Shown here in pieces: positions 53,899 through 62,867 of a DNA stretch of 64,000 nt. Position 1 is the stretch's first letter; each line of letters starts with the position of its first letter. The notes below the pieces were generated by a model, which ran no database searches, was not told the origin of the DNA, and saw only the letters and a program-made list of their open reading frames with translations. The position numbers and the translations under genes are program-made. Location of the stretch: contig NJBH01000012.1 in assembly GCA_005223125.1 (NCBI GenBank), positions 1 through 64,000 on the forward strand, in the 5' to 3' direction. The stretch is from Promethearchaeota archaeon Loki_b32. GTDB lineage: Archaea; Asgardarchaeota; Lokiarchaeia; Sigyniarchaeales; SOKP01.

Positions 53899-55083
53899 AT
53901 GAGTATTAAGTTTACTGAAGAACAAGAGATGATCCGTGAATCGGTAAGAGAATTTGCGCAAAGTAAAATTGCGCCAATAGCTCTTCAAATGGAAGAGACT
54001 AAGGAAATTCCGAGAGATGTCGTCAAAGGAATGGCAGAATTAGGACTTATGACGTGTACTGCAGATGAAAAGTATGGTGGCGCTGGATTAGATGCTGTAA
54101 GTGCTGGTGTTATCGCAGAAGAATTAGCAAAAGCAGATTGTACTGGTTCTACATGTGTATATTACTTGGTTCCCGCATCATGGGGTTTTCTTTTGAATAA
54201 ATACGGAACAGAAGAAGCAAAACAAGAGATATTCCCTAAAACTGTCTCGGGAGAGTGGTTTCTTGGAATAGCTACAACTGAAAGTGATGCTGGTTCTGAT
54301 GTAGGAGCTACTAAGACAACAATAAAACCAGATGGAGATGGATTTGTTGTGAACGGTGAAAAAATGTATATTAGTGGAGTAAGAGAGGCAGTTACGCATG
54401 GGGGGGGACATATCACAATTGCCCATCAAACTCCTGAGCGTGGGACAAGGGGTATGACTACATTTTATTTACCATTAACAGCTGAAGGAATTACTCCTAC
54501 TTATATAGACGACTTAGGTAGAGAGGGGATTTCATGTGGTGGTTTCAGTATAGATAATGTAAAAATCCCTAAACATTATATATTAGGAGAAGAAAACAAA
54601 GGATTCTATATACTCCATGAAGGATATGAATATGCAAGGGCATTAATTTCTGTTATTTGCGCATCCGCCGGTTTAAAATCGTTAGAAAACGGAATGAATT
54701 ATATTAAAGAACGAAAATCCTTTGGAAAACCTTTAGCACAATACCAAGAAATTAACTTTAGATTAGCTGAACATTATACAAAATTGAATATGCTAAGGGA
54801 TTTGGGTTATAAAGCTTTAAAAACTATTGATTTAGAACAAGCAGGCAAGGTAGGTAGATTCGAAACAAGCAATATTGTGGCTCAAGCGAAAATGTTCTGC
54901 TCAGATTGGGCTTGCGAAGCAATAAATGATGTCATGCAGTGGCAGGGTGCTTTTGGATATTCACGAGAATGCCCTGATCAAGCTGCATGGAGAGCTGTTA
55001 GATCATTCTCACTTGCAGAAGGAACCAAAGAAATAATGAAGATGATTGTAGCAAGAGAACTACTTGGTAAGAAACAATATTAA
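53899..55083 (+). CDS. Acyl-CoA dehydrogenase
   Basis: A 394-residue flavoprotein of the classic length. FAD and substrate motifs: FLGIATTESDAGSDVGATKT, FVVNGEKMYISGVREAVTHG, SFGKPLAQYQEINFRLAEH and the catalytic-Glu region SLAEGTKEIMKMIVARELLG (Glu in AEGT). It heads a gene order acyl-CoA dehydrogenase, EtfB, EtfA-ferredoxin, as in the caffeyl-CoA reductase CarCDE complex. It may act as an enoyl-CoA reductase or an acyl-CoA oxidising enzyme. Start ATG 53899 follows TAAGGTAAGAAAC with a purine-rich site. Confidence 0.95.
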   Translation: MSIKFTEEQEMIRESVREFAQSKIAPIALQMEETKEIPRDVVKGMAELGLMTCTADEKYGGAGLDAVSAGVIAEELAKADCTGSTCVYYLVPASWGFLLNKYGTEEAKQEIFPKTVSGEWFLGIATTESDAGSDVGATKTTIKPDGDGFVVNGEKMYISGVREAVTHGGGHITIAHQTPERGTRGMTTFYLPLTAEGITPTYIDDLGREGISCGGFSIDNVKIPKHYILGEENKGFYILHEGYEYARALISVICASAGLKSLENGMNYIKERKSFGKPLAQYQEINFRLAEHYTKLNMLRDLGYKALKTIDLEQAGKVGRFETSNIVAQAKMFCSDWACEAINDVMQWQGAFGYSRECPDQAAWRAVRSFSLAEGTKEIMKMIVARELLGKKQY

Positions 55084-55172
55084 TTAACTTTTTTTTATAT
55101 TTTTAATATTACTATTTAACTCTTATAAGATTGAGATTGATTTTATTATCATAATTTAATTTTGATGAAACT

Positions 55173-55961
55173 ATGAGATTTATCGTATGTGTAAAACAAG
55201 TTCCTGACACAACTGAAGTTAAGATAGATCCTGAGACTAACACCTTGATAAGAGAGGGTGTACCCAGCATTTTAAATCCTTTTGATCAGTTTGCTCTTGA
55301 AGAGGCAATTAAAATTAAACAAGAAGGTGATGAGATTATCGTGATTTCTATGGGTCCACCTCAAGCTAAAAAAGCTTTATTGAAGTGTCTCGCATTAGGA
55401 GCAGATAAAGCAATCTTGCTTAGTGATAGAATATTTGCTGGAGCTGATACTTGGGCGACTTCCTATACTCTTACTCGGTGTATCAAAAAAATTGGTGATT
55501 TTAATATTATATTTTGTGGTTTACAAGCCATTGATGGAGATACCGCCCAAGTAGGTCCCGAAATTGCAGCTCAATTAGGGATTCCACAGATAACATATTG
55601 TGAAAGTGTTGAAAAATTAGAAGGTAAAAAATTAACAGCAAAAGTTCAAACAGATGATGGGTACAAAATTGTAGAAACAAGACTTCCTATACTTATAACT
55701 GGAATTACTCCATCTTCATTTGAGCCAACAAACCCCCCCATGATGAGTATAATGAAAGCAAATAAAAAACCATTTTCTACATGGGATGCTAATGAGCTTG
55801 GGGGTAGTAAGGATAATTATGGATTGAATGGTTCATTAACTGAAGTTATTAAAGTTTATTCCCCACCGGCACGACAGCAGGGTGTTGTTATTGATGAGGA
55901 AACTGCTGAAACAGCGGTTCAAAAATTAATCGATTTATTATCTAAAGATAAGGTGATTTAG
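55173..55961 (+). CDS. etfB: Electron transfer flavoprotein beta subunit
   Basis: A 262-residue EtfB. N-terminus MRFIVCVKQVPDTTEVKIDP is diagnostic, followed by GADKAILLSDRIFAGADTWA and the AMP/FAD-binding segment FCGLQAIDGDTAQVGPEIAA, LPILITGITPSSFEPTNPP. Full length and contiguous with EtfA downstream with a 1-base gap. Partner of the acyl-CoA dehydrogenase as the second subunit of the ETF. In bifurcating ETFs the beta-FAD does the bifurcation; the sequence alone does not prove it. Confidence 0.96.
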   Translation: MRFIVCVKQVPDTTEVKIDPETNTLIREGVPSILNPFDQFALEEAIKIKQEGDEIIVISMGPPQAKKALLKCLALGADKAILLSDRIFAGADTWATSYTLTRCIKKIGDFNIIFCGLQAIDGDTAQVGPEIAAQLGIPQITYCESVEKLEGKKLTAKVQTDDGYKIVETRLPILITGITPSSFEPTNPPMMSIMKANKKPFSTWDANELGGSKDNYGLNGSLTEVIKVYSPPARQQGVVIDEETAETAVQKLIDLLSKDKVI

Positions 55962-55962
55962 T

Positions 55963-57156
55963 TTGATAAATGTAGATAAGGAAAAGTGTACTGGATGTGA
56001 ATTATGTGAAAAAGCATGTCCATTTGGAGCAATAACAATTGTAGAAAAAATTGCAGTAATCGGAGATGAATGCACTCTTTGTGGTGCTTGTGTCGATCAA
56101 TGTAATGTGGGGGCAATTACAATTCAACGGAAAAAAATTGAAGATATTGACTTATCGCGGTATCAAGATATATGGATCGTTGCTGAGATAAAAGACGACA
56201 AGGTTAGAAATGTATCTTTTGAGTTGTTAGGTAAGGCAAAAGAACTTGCAGATGAATTAAAACAAAAAGTTTGTGTCTTACTTTTAGGAGATAATGTAAA
56301 AAAATTCGCTCAAGATTTTTCAAACCGAGGGGCTAACAGAATATATATAGCTGAACATGAAGCTCTTAAAGATTATTATACTGAAACTTATTCTTCTGTG
56401 GTTACTGGTATAATCTCAAAATACAAACCAAATATTGTTCTATATCCCGCAACTATAAATGGAAGGGATTTAGCGCCAAGAGTGGCTGCTACTCTTGAGT
56501 TAGGGCTTACTGCCGACTGTACTGGGTTATCTATACACGATGGCTTATTATTACAAACAAGACCTGCGTTTGGTGGAAACATAATGGCAGATATTATTTG
56601 TCCTGCTACACGCCCACAAATGGCAACAGTTAGACCTAATGTTATGGAAATGGCATCAATCCAAGACAGTAATAATGCAGAAATCATTGATATACCTGTA
56701 AATATAGATCTTCAAGGAGTGAAGGTAAAAACTAAAGAAGTAATCAGTGAAACTGCTTCTGAGTGTGGTATTCCCGTTTGCGAAGCAGATACTATTGTAT
56801 CTGGAGGAAGAGGGGTAGGTAGTAAGGAGAATTTTAAATTAATTGAGGATTTAGCTAAAGTTTTAAATGCAGCTGTGGGAGCAAGTAGAGCTGCAGTGGA
56901 CTTGGGATGGATTCCAAAATCACAACAAGTAGGACAAAGTGGAACCACAGTCTCTCCAAAGATTTACATCGCATGTGGAATATCAGGGACAATCCAACAT
57001 TTAGTTGGAATGAAAAGTAGTGATATAATTATTGCGATAAATAAAGATCCTGAAGCTACGATATTTAACGTAGCAAATTATGGAATTGTAGGCGATTTGT
57101 GCGAAGTTGTACCATTATTAACGAAAGCTTTAAAGAAAAAATTATGTGAAGATTAA
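55963..57156 (+). CDS. etfA: Electron transfer flavoprotein alpha subunit fused to an N-terminal ferredoxin
   Basis: A 397-residue protein starting at TTG 55963, one base after the etfB stop. The N-terminal 60 residues are a 2[4Fe-4S] ferredoxin: CTGCELCEKACPFGAI and CTLCGACVDQCNVGAI. The EtfA fold follows (VLLLGDNVKKFAQDFSNRGA, ATINGRDLAPRVAATLE) and the FAD domain at the end (GGRGVGSKENFKLIEDLAKV, GASRAAVDLGWIPKSQQVGQ, IYIACGISGTIQHLVGM). Ferredoxin-EtfA fusions occur in CarE of caffeyl-CoA reductase. Expected to exchange electrons with low-potential ferredoxin. Confidence 0.95.
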   Translation: MINVDKEKCTGCELCEKACPFGAITIVEKIAVIGDECTLCGACVDQCNVGAITIQRKKIEDIDLSRYQDIWIVAEIKDDKVRNVSFELLGKAKELADELKQKVCVLLLGDNVKKFAQDFSNRGANRIYIAEHEALKDYYTETYSSVVTGIISKYKPNIVLYPATINGRDLAPRVAATLELGLTADCTGLSIHDGLLLQTRPAFGGNIMADIICPATRPQMATVRPNVMEMASIQDSNNAEIIDIPVNIDLQGVKVKTKEVISETASECGIPVCEADTIVSGGRGVGSKENFKLIEDLAKVLNAAVGASRAAVDLGWIPKSQQVGQSGTTVSPKIYIACGISGTIQHLVGMKSSDIIIAINKDPEATIFNVANYGIVGDLCEVVPLLTKALKKKLCED

Positions 57157-57217
57157 TAAAAAATTTTTTTATCAAGTCTTTTTTAAATTAAGTTTTTTTC
57201 GAATCTGAATGTAATTT

Positions 57218-57421
57218 GTGTTGGTGAAAGCCCATTTTACAGAAGCTATTAATAAGCTTGAAAAATACATGTCTAGAGAAGAAGCCGAAAAGTTTTGGCA
57301 AATTATGAATGAGTGGGCGAAATGGGTGAAAATTACTCTTAACCCAGAACGAATGGCATCGTGTGATTATGATAAAGATGATAAATGGCAAGAACTGCTA
57401 AATAAAATGGGATGGGAGTGA
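57218..57421 (+). CDS. Small hypothetical protein after the ETF genes
   Basis: A 67-residue charged, helical protein that opens LVKAHFTEAINKLEKYMSRE and ends DDKWQELLNKMGWE. GTG 57218 or GTG 57224 is the start. Unknown family. It is on the same strand as ETF, 61 bases after etfA, and converges with the flavoprotein at 57423 with a 1-base gap. Possibly a small regulator or a stability factor of the ETF complex; this is speculation. Confidence 0.55.
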   Translation: MLVKAHFTEAINKLEKYMSREEAEKFWQIMNEWAKWVKITLNPERMASCDYDKDDKWQELLNKMGWE

Positions 57422-57422
57422 A

Positions 57423-59957
57423 TTAAAAAAGATCATCATCAAGATCCTCATTACCTTCTGGGAATCTTCCGAATTCTAGCATGAATTGTTGAAGTAATTC
57501 ACTCTCTCTTTTTGTGTACATCGGATCTTCATCATAATCAAAATAACAAGCTTTCGAATTTGTTAACAATTGTTCTTCCAATCCTAAACGTAAATTAGGG
57601 GTTCCTTGTATTAAGATTATTTCTTGATTCTCATTTAAGATTTGAATAGCACCCTCAGTTTCGGGTACATTTTGTATATTTTCAGAAGTTAGTTCTATCC
57701 ATTTTTGAGGCGGGAGTTCTACAGCTGAGATTTCAAAACGTAAATCACATCTTAAACATCTATTAGCTTCTTCTAGAGCTAAATTTTCATCAAAACCCAG
57801 TTCAATTTCACTAAAACTACTTTGGCGTTCTTTTAGTGATAAGAGTGGCATTTGTACACGTGGTTTATCATAAAAACTTTCATCACGTCCCAACCAAGGG
57901 TTTGGAGTATCAGGTTCAACAAATAAATCTTCTATTTCGCAATTTCCTCCTAAATATCTATCAATTGAAGAAGCAGCCTTTCGTCCCATTTCAATTGCAT
58001 CTACTATAGAACTAGGACTACTTGTAACTTCACCACCAGCAAATATACCCGGAATATTCGTCTCTAATGTTCTCTCTTTTGTTTGAATTAATCCTCCGGT
58101 GGAAATTTTGATTTGACTTTCACTTCCTAAAAGAGATAAATCAGGGATTTGCCCTATAGCCATTATTACCATTTCGGTTTTAATAGATTTTGTATTGGTT
58201 TCGTCAAATATGGGACTAAATAAGTTATTAACATCAAATACCGAATCACAATGGATAAGTTCAATTTCAGAGACCTCACCATTCGAGTCAATAACCCTTT
58301 TCGGTCCCCATGAACAATTAAGCGTGATGCCTTCGTCTATCGCTTTCTGAATCTCCCATTCATGTGCTGGCATGTCTTCTCTGCACTCTAGGCAAGCCAA
58401 TTGTACCTCTTTAGCTCCTAATCTTTTAGCTGTTAAAGCTACATCAACAGCTACATTACCTCCACCGATCACAATGACATTATCGGTTACCTTAACTTCT
58501 TCACCAAGATTAACTTTTTTAAGAAAATCTAGACCCCAGAGGATATTTTGTAAATTGGAACCCTCTACATTAAGCTTTTTAGTATTTTGAGCACCAATCG
58601 CCAAAAAAGTAGCATCAAAACCCTTTTCAACTAAATCATCAAGTGTTAAGTGTTCTCCTATAACCTTATCTGTTTGAATATCAATTCCCAGGCTTAATAT
58701 ATAGTCAAGATCTTTTTGAAGGACGGTTCTTGGTAATCGATATTCAGGAATTCCTACTCTTAACATACCTCCTATATAGGAATTAGTTTCAAAAACAGTA
58801 ACCAAATGTCCAAGTCTTCTCAAATAATATGCTACTGTGAGACCTGAAGGACCAGAGCCTACTACAGCTATCTTTTTCCCTGTTGAAGAACCTATTTTTA
58901 ATTTAGGTTTCCATAATTCATTATCATAATCCATTGCAAAACGTTTTAGTGCACAGATAGCAATAGGATCATTAAGTTGGTTTCGACGGCATTCAAGTTC
59001 ACAATCATGAAAACAAACTCTTCCTAGAACTGAAGGAAATGGCGTTTTTTCTCGGACGACTGCTGCTGCTTCAGCATACTTTTTCTCTGAAATGAATCGA
59101 ATATATCGTGGTACATTAATGCCTAATGGACATGCTTCTCTACAAGGAACAAGCAGTTTTTCACGTTCAGCCCAAAGGATATCTTTATCTGTAAGTGCTC
59201 CTGTTGGACAAACTTCAATACAAGCTCCACAAAATTTACAACCCGATTCCTTGAGTGAAGGTGCAAGACTCCCTACTATGGTTTCTCCATTTGAATAAAC
59301 AAATCCTAACGCTTCGATACCACGAACATCTTTACAAACTCTAACGCATCTAGTACATCCGATACATAACTCGTAATTTCGGATAAAAAGTGGTTCATCT
59401 TCAATAATCACACGTCCTTGGGGTTTATAACGTGAAGTATCTTCTCGAATTCCAATATATTCTGCAACTTTTTGTAATTCGCATCGTCCTATTATTGGAC
59501 AACATCTTTCATCTACGGGAACATTAGGTGAACATGGCTCACGAGGGCAACCTTCGCGTTGCGCACAAATTAAACATGCATGAGGATGCTTTGAAAGTAT
59601 AGTCACCAACTTTTCTCGACGTAAGGCTTGAATCTCTGGTGAATCAGTTGAAATTTTCATCCCTTCTTCTATAATCGTACTACAAGATGTCTGTAATCCT
59701 TCATTTCCTTCTATTTTTACAACACATAGTTGACATCCCTGATGTTCTTGGGGTGAATTACCTGATTTATCATTTTCGAATTTATTTTTTCCTTGGAAAA
59801 CATGATCAGTCGGCTTCAATCCTACCAGAGTCGGTAAATCGGGGTGAGCACAAAGACTAGGGATATAAACTCCTGCTTTTAAAGACGCTTCTAAAATTGT
59901 ACTCCCTTTCTTAGCTTCAACTTTTGTTCCATCAATTGTGATTGTATTTGTTTCCAT
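57423..59957 (-). CDS. NuoG/GltD-type multidomain iron-sulfur flavoprotein
   Basis: An 844-residue soluble enzyme from ATG 59957. N-terminal 2Fe-2S domain (YIPSLCAHPDLP, CQLCVVKIEG, LQTSCSTIIEEG), a cysteine-rich NuoG-type segment (HPHACLICAQREGCPREPCS, RCCPIIGRCE), two 4Fe-4S sites (CIGCTRCVRVCKD, CKFCGACIEVCPTG), then a GltD-like domain: CREACPLGINVPRY, FAD-binding IAVVGSGPSGLTVAYYLRRL, NAD(P)-binding VIVIGGGNVAVDVALTAKRL and GIFAGGEVTSSPSSIVDAIE. This resembles ferredoxin:NAD(P) oxidoreductases that feed benzoyl-CoA reductase in aromatic degraders (e.g. BzdV-like) and NADPH-linked hydrogenase partners. Divergent from glucuronate isomerase. Confidence 0.93.
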   Translation of the reverse strand: METNTITIDGTKVEAKKGSTILEASLKAGVYIPSLCAHPDLPTLVGLKPTDHVFQGKNKFENDKSGNSPQEHQGCQLCVVKIEGNEGLQTSCSTIIEEGMKISTDSPEIQALRREKLVTILSKHPHACLICAQREGCPREPCSPNVPVDERCCPIIGRCELQKVAEYIGIREDTSRYKPQGRVIIEDEPLFIRNYELCIGCTRCVRVCKDVRGIEALGFVYSNGETIVGSLAPSLKESGCKFCGACIEVCPTGALTDKDILWAEREKLLVPCREACPLGINVPRYIRFISEKKYAEAAAVVREKTPFPSVLGRVCFHDCELECRRNQLNDPIAICALKRFAMDYDNELWKPKLKIGSSTGKKIAVVGSGPSGLTVAYYLRRLGHLVTVFETNSYIGGMLRVGIPEYRLPRTVLQKDLDYILSLGIDIQTDKVIGEHLTLDDLVEKGFDATFLAIGAQNTKKLNVEGSNLQNILWGLDFLKKVNLGEEVKVTDNVIVIGGGNVAVDVALTAKRLGAKEVQLACLECREDMPAHEWEIQKAIDEGITLNCSWGPKRVIDSNGEVSEIELIHCDSVFDVNNLFSPIFDETNTKSIKTEMVIMAIGQIPDLSLLGSESQIKISTGGLIQTKERTLETNIPGIFAGGEVTSSPSSIVDAIEMGRKAASSIDRYLGGNCEIEDLFVEPDTPNPWLGRDESFYDKPRVQMPLLSLKERQSSFSEIELGFDENLALEEANRCLRCDLRFEISAVELPPQKWIELTSENIQNVPETEGAIQILNENQEIILIQGTPNLRLGLEEQLLTNSKACYFDYDEDPMYTKRESELLQQFMLEFGRFPEGNEDLDDDLF

Positions 59958-60040
59958 ATTAAACACTCTCTAAATATAATTAACCATAAAATTAATTACT
60001 TTTTTTCCCCATAATATTAATTTTTAATTGTTTCATTTCG

Positions 60041-60103
60041 TTTCTCGAAAGAACTTCAGTATATAAGGATCAATTTTTACTATTTGATAAGAATTTCGAG
60101 AAA
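60041..60103. promoter_or_regulatory. Inverted repeat around a TATA-like element in the divergent 57423/60201 promoter region
   Basis: TTTCTCGAAA (60041-60050) is a perfect inverse of TTTCGAGAAA (60094-60103), and between them, at about 60060, lies TATATAAGG, a TATA-like box pointing toward the plus strand. The pair would be well placed to bind a dimeric repressor over a promoter of the glucuronate isomerase gene or of the flavoprotein. The other bases of this 243-base gap are AT-rich and gene-free. Confidence 0.45.
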
Positions 60104-60200
60104 AAAAAGATGAATATTTTCATAAAGAATTATAAGAGTGTAAACACGATTTTATAATAAAACCATACAATCAACTTAATAAATAATGTGAGCTAAACTA

Positions 60201-61604
60201 ATGAACAGATTTTTAGATGAGAATTTTCTTTTACAAACAGAAACGGCAAGGAAACTTTATCACGAGTACGCAGAAAGGATGCCTATTTTTGATTATCATT
60301 GTCATCTACCTGTGAAAGATATTGCTAATGATATCTGTTTTGATAACCTAAGTCAAGCATGGCTAGCTGGAGATCATTATAAATGGCGTTTGATGCGCAG
60401 TAATGGCATAGCTGAGAAATTCTGTACTGGTGATGCTACCGATTATGAAAAATTTGAAAAATGGGCAGAAACAGTTCCATTAGCAATCCGCAATCCATTG
60501 TATCACTGGACTCATTTGGAACTTCAAAGATATTTTAATATAAGTGATTTATTAAGCCCAAAGACATGTAAAAATATTTACGATCATTGTTCAAGGATGC
60601 TTCAATCGCCAGAATTCTCAGTTCGGAATTTACTACTTAAAATGAATGTAAAACTTATCTGTACAACAGATGATCCAATTGATTCTTTGGATTATCATAA
60701 AAAAATTAAGGATGATGGCTTTAGGGTTAAAGTTCTTCCTACTTTCAGACCAGACAAGGCTATGGCTGTAAATAACAGTGCTGGATATAACAATTATATT
60801 TCCAAATTAAGAGGAATCTCTGGAATTGATATAAAAAATTTTACAAGTTTGATGGAAGCATTAGAAATTCGTCATAAATATTTTCATGATAGGGGTTGTC
60901 GAGTTGCCGACCATGGAATCTTGTCTTTCTATGCTGAAAGTTATACAGATGTGGAAATAGAAAAAATAACTAATAAGGTTCTTTTAGGGAGAGAACTATC
61001 TGAGATGGAAATTTCTAAATTTAAATCTGCATTTCTCTATGAAATTGCTAGATTAAATCATAAACGTGGGTGGGTACAACAGTTTCATGTTGGAGCACTT
61101 CGTAATATTAACACTCGATTATTCAACGAACTTGGACCTGATATTGGATGTGATTCGATAGGTGATCGCAACTATGGAGAAGAAATGGCTAGATTTTTAG
61201 ATAAACTTGATCAATCACAAGAGCTTACAAAAACTATACTGTATAATTTGAATCCTCGAGACAATGAATTAATTGCAGCTATGACTGGTAATTTTCAAGA
61301 TGGATCTTTTCCCGGCAAAATGCAATTTGGTCCCAGTTGGTGGTTTTTAGATCAAATTGATGGGATGACCAAACAAATTAATAATCTCTCTAATTTTGGA
61401 TTGTTGGGGCGTTTTATTGGCATGACTACGGATTCTCGAAGCTTTTTATCATTTCCAAGGCATGAATATTTTCGTAGAATATTATGCAATTTGATCGGAG
61501 CGGATGTTGAAAATGGAGAAATTCCCTCTGATATGAACTTAATTGGAGATGTAATTGAAAATATATGTTATAATAATGCGGTTAATTATTTTAAATTATT
61601 GTAG
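60201..61604 (+). CDS. uxaC: Glucuronate isomerase
   Basis: A 467-residue UxaC, full length for the family. Start MNRFLDENFLLQTETARKLY, metal-site MPIFDYHCHLPVKDIAND, CTTDDPIDSLDYHKKI, VADHGILSFYAESY, GWVQQFHVGALRNINTRLF and FIGMTTDSRSFLSFPRHEYF. It interconverts D-glucuronate with D-fructuronate or D-galacturonate with D-tagaturonate. Rare in archaea and probably acquired from bacteria. It is divergent from the flavoprotein and near no other uronate gene in the window. Fits the upstream sugar importer as a carbohydrate catabolic step. Confidence 0.96.
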   Translation: MNRFLDENFLLQTETARKLYHEYAERMPIFDYHCHLPVKDIANDICFDNLSQAWLAGDHYKWRLMRSNGIAEKFCTGDATDYEKFEKWAETVPLAIRNPLYHWTHLELQRYFNISDLLSPKTCKNIYDHCSRMLQSPEFSVRNLLLKMNVKLICTTDDPIDSLDYHKKIKDDGFRVKVLPTFRPDKAMAVNNSAGYNNYISKLRGISGIDIKNFTSLMEALEIRHKYFHDRGCRVADHGILSFYAESYTDVEIEKITNKVLLGRELSEMEISKFKSAFLYEIARLNHKRGWVQQFHVGALRNINTRLFNELGPDIGCDSIGDRNYGEEMARFLDKLDQSQELTKTILYNLNPRDNELIAAMTGNFQDGSFPGKMQFGPSWWFLDQIDGMTKQINNLSNFGLLGRFIGMTTDSRSFLSFPRHEYFRRILCNLIGADVENGEIPSDMNLIGDVIENICYNNAVNYFKLL

Positions 61605-61649
61605 TTATATCGAATTTAAAAAATAAGTAAAAAAGAAAGGATCTTTATC

Positions 61650-61940
61650 TTACCAAGAATGAGTTATTGCTCCAAGTTCACAGACTTTTACACATGGTAA
61701 TTCTTTTTCTTCACCACTAGGTTTACAAGGAGCACATGAGTACTTTATCTTCTTGCGGTGTTCATCAGAAACGGTTGCAATAATTTCATCACCTAAAGGA
61801 TCTAATTCATCTTCTGCCATTTCAAGAACTCCAGCGGGGCATACTTCTACACATTTACCACATGAATTACATAAATCCGTATCAATAGTAATAAAATATT
61901 CTCCTGAACCATCCTTATAACCATAGTTTGCCTTTGCCAT
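61650..61940 (-). CDS. Ferredoxin, 2[4Fe-4S], with extended second cluster site
   Basis: A 96-residue ferredoxin. First motif CNSCGKCVEVCPAGVLEMAE; then a long loop and a second motif with larger spacing: CAPCKPSGEEKELPCVKVCE. This form is found with BcrA/BcrD-type activases and in aromatic-degradation clusters. It is downstream of the two ATPases on the same strand (38 bases after the first ATPase gene stop), so it likely donates electrons to them. Confidence 0.92.
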   Translation of the reverse strand: MAKANYGYKDGSGEYFITIDTDLCNSCGKCVEVCPAGVLEMAEDELDPLGDEIIATVSDEHRKKIKYSCAPCKPSGEEKELPCVKVCELGAITHSW

Positions 61941-61978
61941 TTATTTCCCTTTATTTTTAATTAATTATTAAAATAAAT

Positions 61979-62866
61979 CTAAGATTTTTTACGTTCTTTT
62001 TCAACAAGAGCTTTAGCAAACAAAGCGGCGCCAATTGCTCCTGCAAGTTGGGGGTCAATACTAGGTTCTGGAGCTTTGAGTTTCAACTCATCTTCGATTC
62101 TCTTTACAACTCCAATATTTTTAGCGATACCTCCAGTTATGGCAAACTTCTCTTCTATTCCAAGTCGTAATAACAGTGTTACAACACGATGTGCCATAGC
62201 TGAACAATATGCTGCTAAGACTTTTTCTTTTGGCCAACCTTTTCTAAGCAATCCAACGGCTTCTGATTTGGCAAATACTACACAAGTACTACTAACTGGT
62301 TCAGGTTCTTCTTCAACCTCTAAGGACATTTTTCCTACATCATTAATGTGTACTTGAAGCAAATCTGCAAAAACTTCCATCCCTCTACCTGTTCCTGCTG
62401 CACATTTGTCATTCATGAGGAAAGCAGTTACTTTACCGCGTTGATCACAGCGTATTGCTTTACAATCTTGACCACCCATATCTAACACAGTCCTTATCTC
62501 AGGACCGTAAATAAAGTTTGCACCTCGTGCATGACAAGCTATTTCTGTAATTGCTCGTTTTGCGAACGAAACATTAACTCTTCCATATCCTGTTCCAACA
62601 ATATATTGAATTTTATCTAAAGATAATCCCGTTCCATCAAGTGCCCAATCCATAGCATTATTAGCGCTATCTGGACTATCACTACCAGTTCGCATACTTG
62701 AATAACAATAAATTTTCCCATCAACCATTATTACTGCTTGGGTACTGACTGAGCCAACGTCTACGCCAGCCGATATAATATCAACATCTTTCCAATTAAG
62801 ATCGGGGTTAGTATAACGTGATTCGGTCCATCTCCAATATTCTTTATTTGATTCTGCATTTGACAT
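61979..62866 (-). CDS. BcrA/BadF-family ATPase (benzoyl-CoA reductase or dehydratase activator)
   Basis: A 295-residue ASKHA-fold ATPase from ATG 62866. An N-terminal extension (YWRWTESRYTNPDLNWKDVD) precedes the domain. Motifs: SAGVDVGSVSTQAVIMVDGK, TGYGRVNVSFAKRAITEIAC, MGGQDCKAIRCDQRGKV, NDKCAAGTGRGMEVFADLLQ with one cluster-bridging Cys and SSTCVVFAKSEAVGLL with the second, GGIAKNIGVV. Such subunits use ATP to push electrons from a bridging [4Fe-4S] cluster into the catalytic partner. No catalytic BcrB/C or HgdAB genes are in the window. Start chosen for the GGAGGT site. Confidence 0.93.
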   Translation of the reverse strand: MSNAESNKEYWRWTESRYTNPDLNWKDVDIISAGVDVGSVSTQAVIMVDGKIYCYSSMRTGSDSPDSANNAMDWALDGTGLSLDKIQYIVGTGYGRVNVSFAKRAITEIACHARGANFIYGPEIRTVLDMGGQDCKAIRCDQRGKVTAFLMNDKCAAGTGRGMEVFADLLQVHINDVGKMSLEVEEEPEPVSSTCVVFAKSEAVGLLRKGWPKEKVLAAYCSAMAHRVVTLLLRLGIEEKFAITGGIAKNIGVVKRIEDELKLKAPEPSIDPQLAGAIGAALFAKALVEKERKKS

Positions 62867-62867
62867 A

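Noticed and set aside
54162-54429. Two minus-strand frames of about 84 codons
   Set aside because: Antisense to the acyl-CoA dehydrogenase; no motif or start site.
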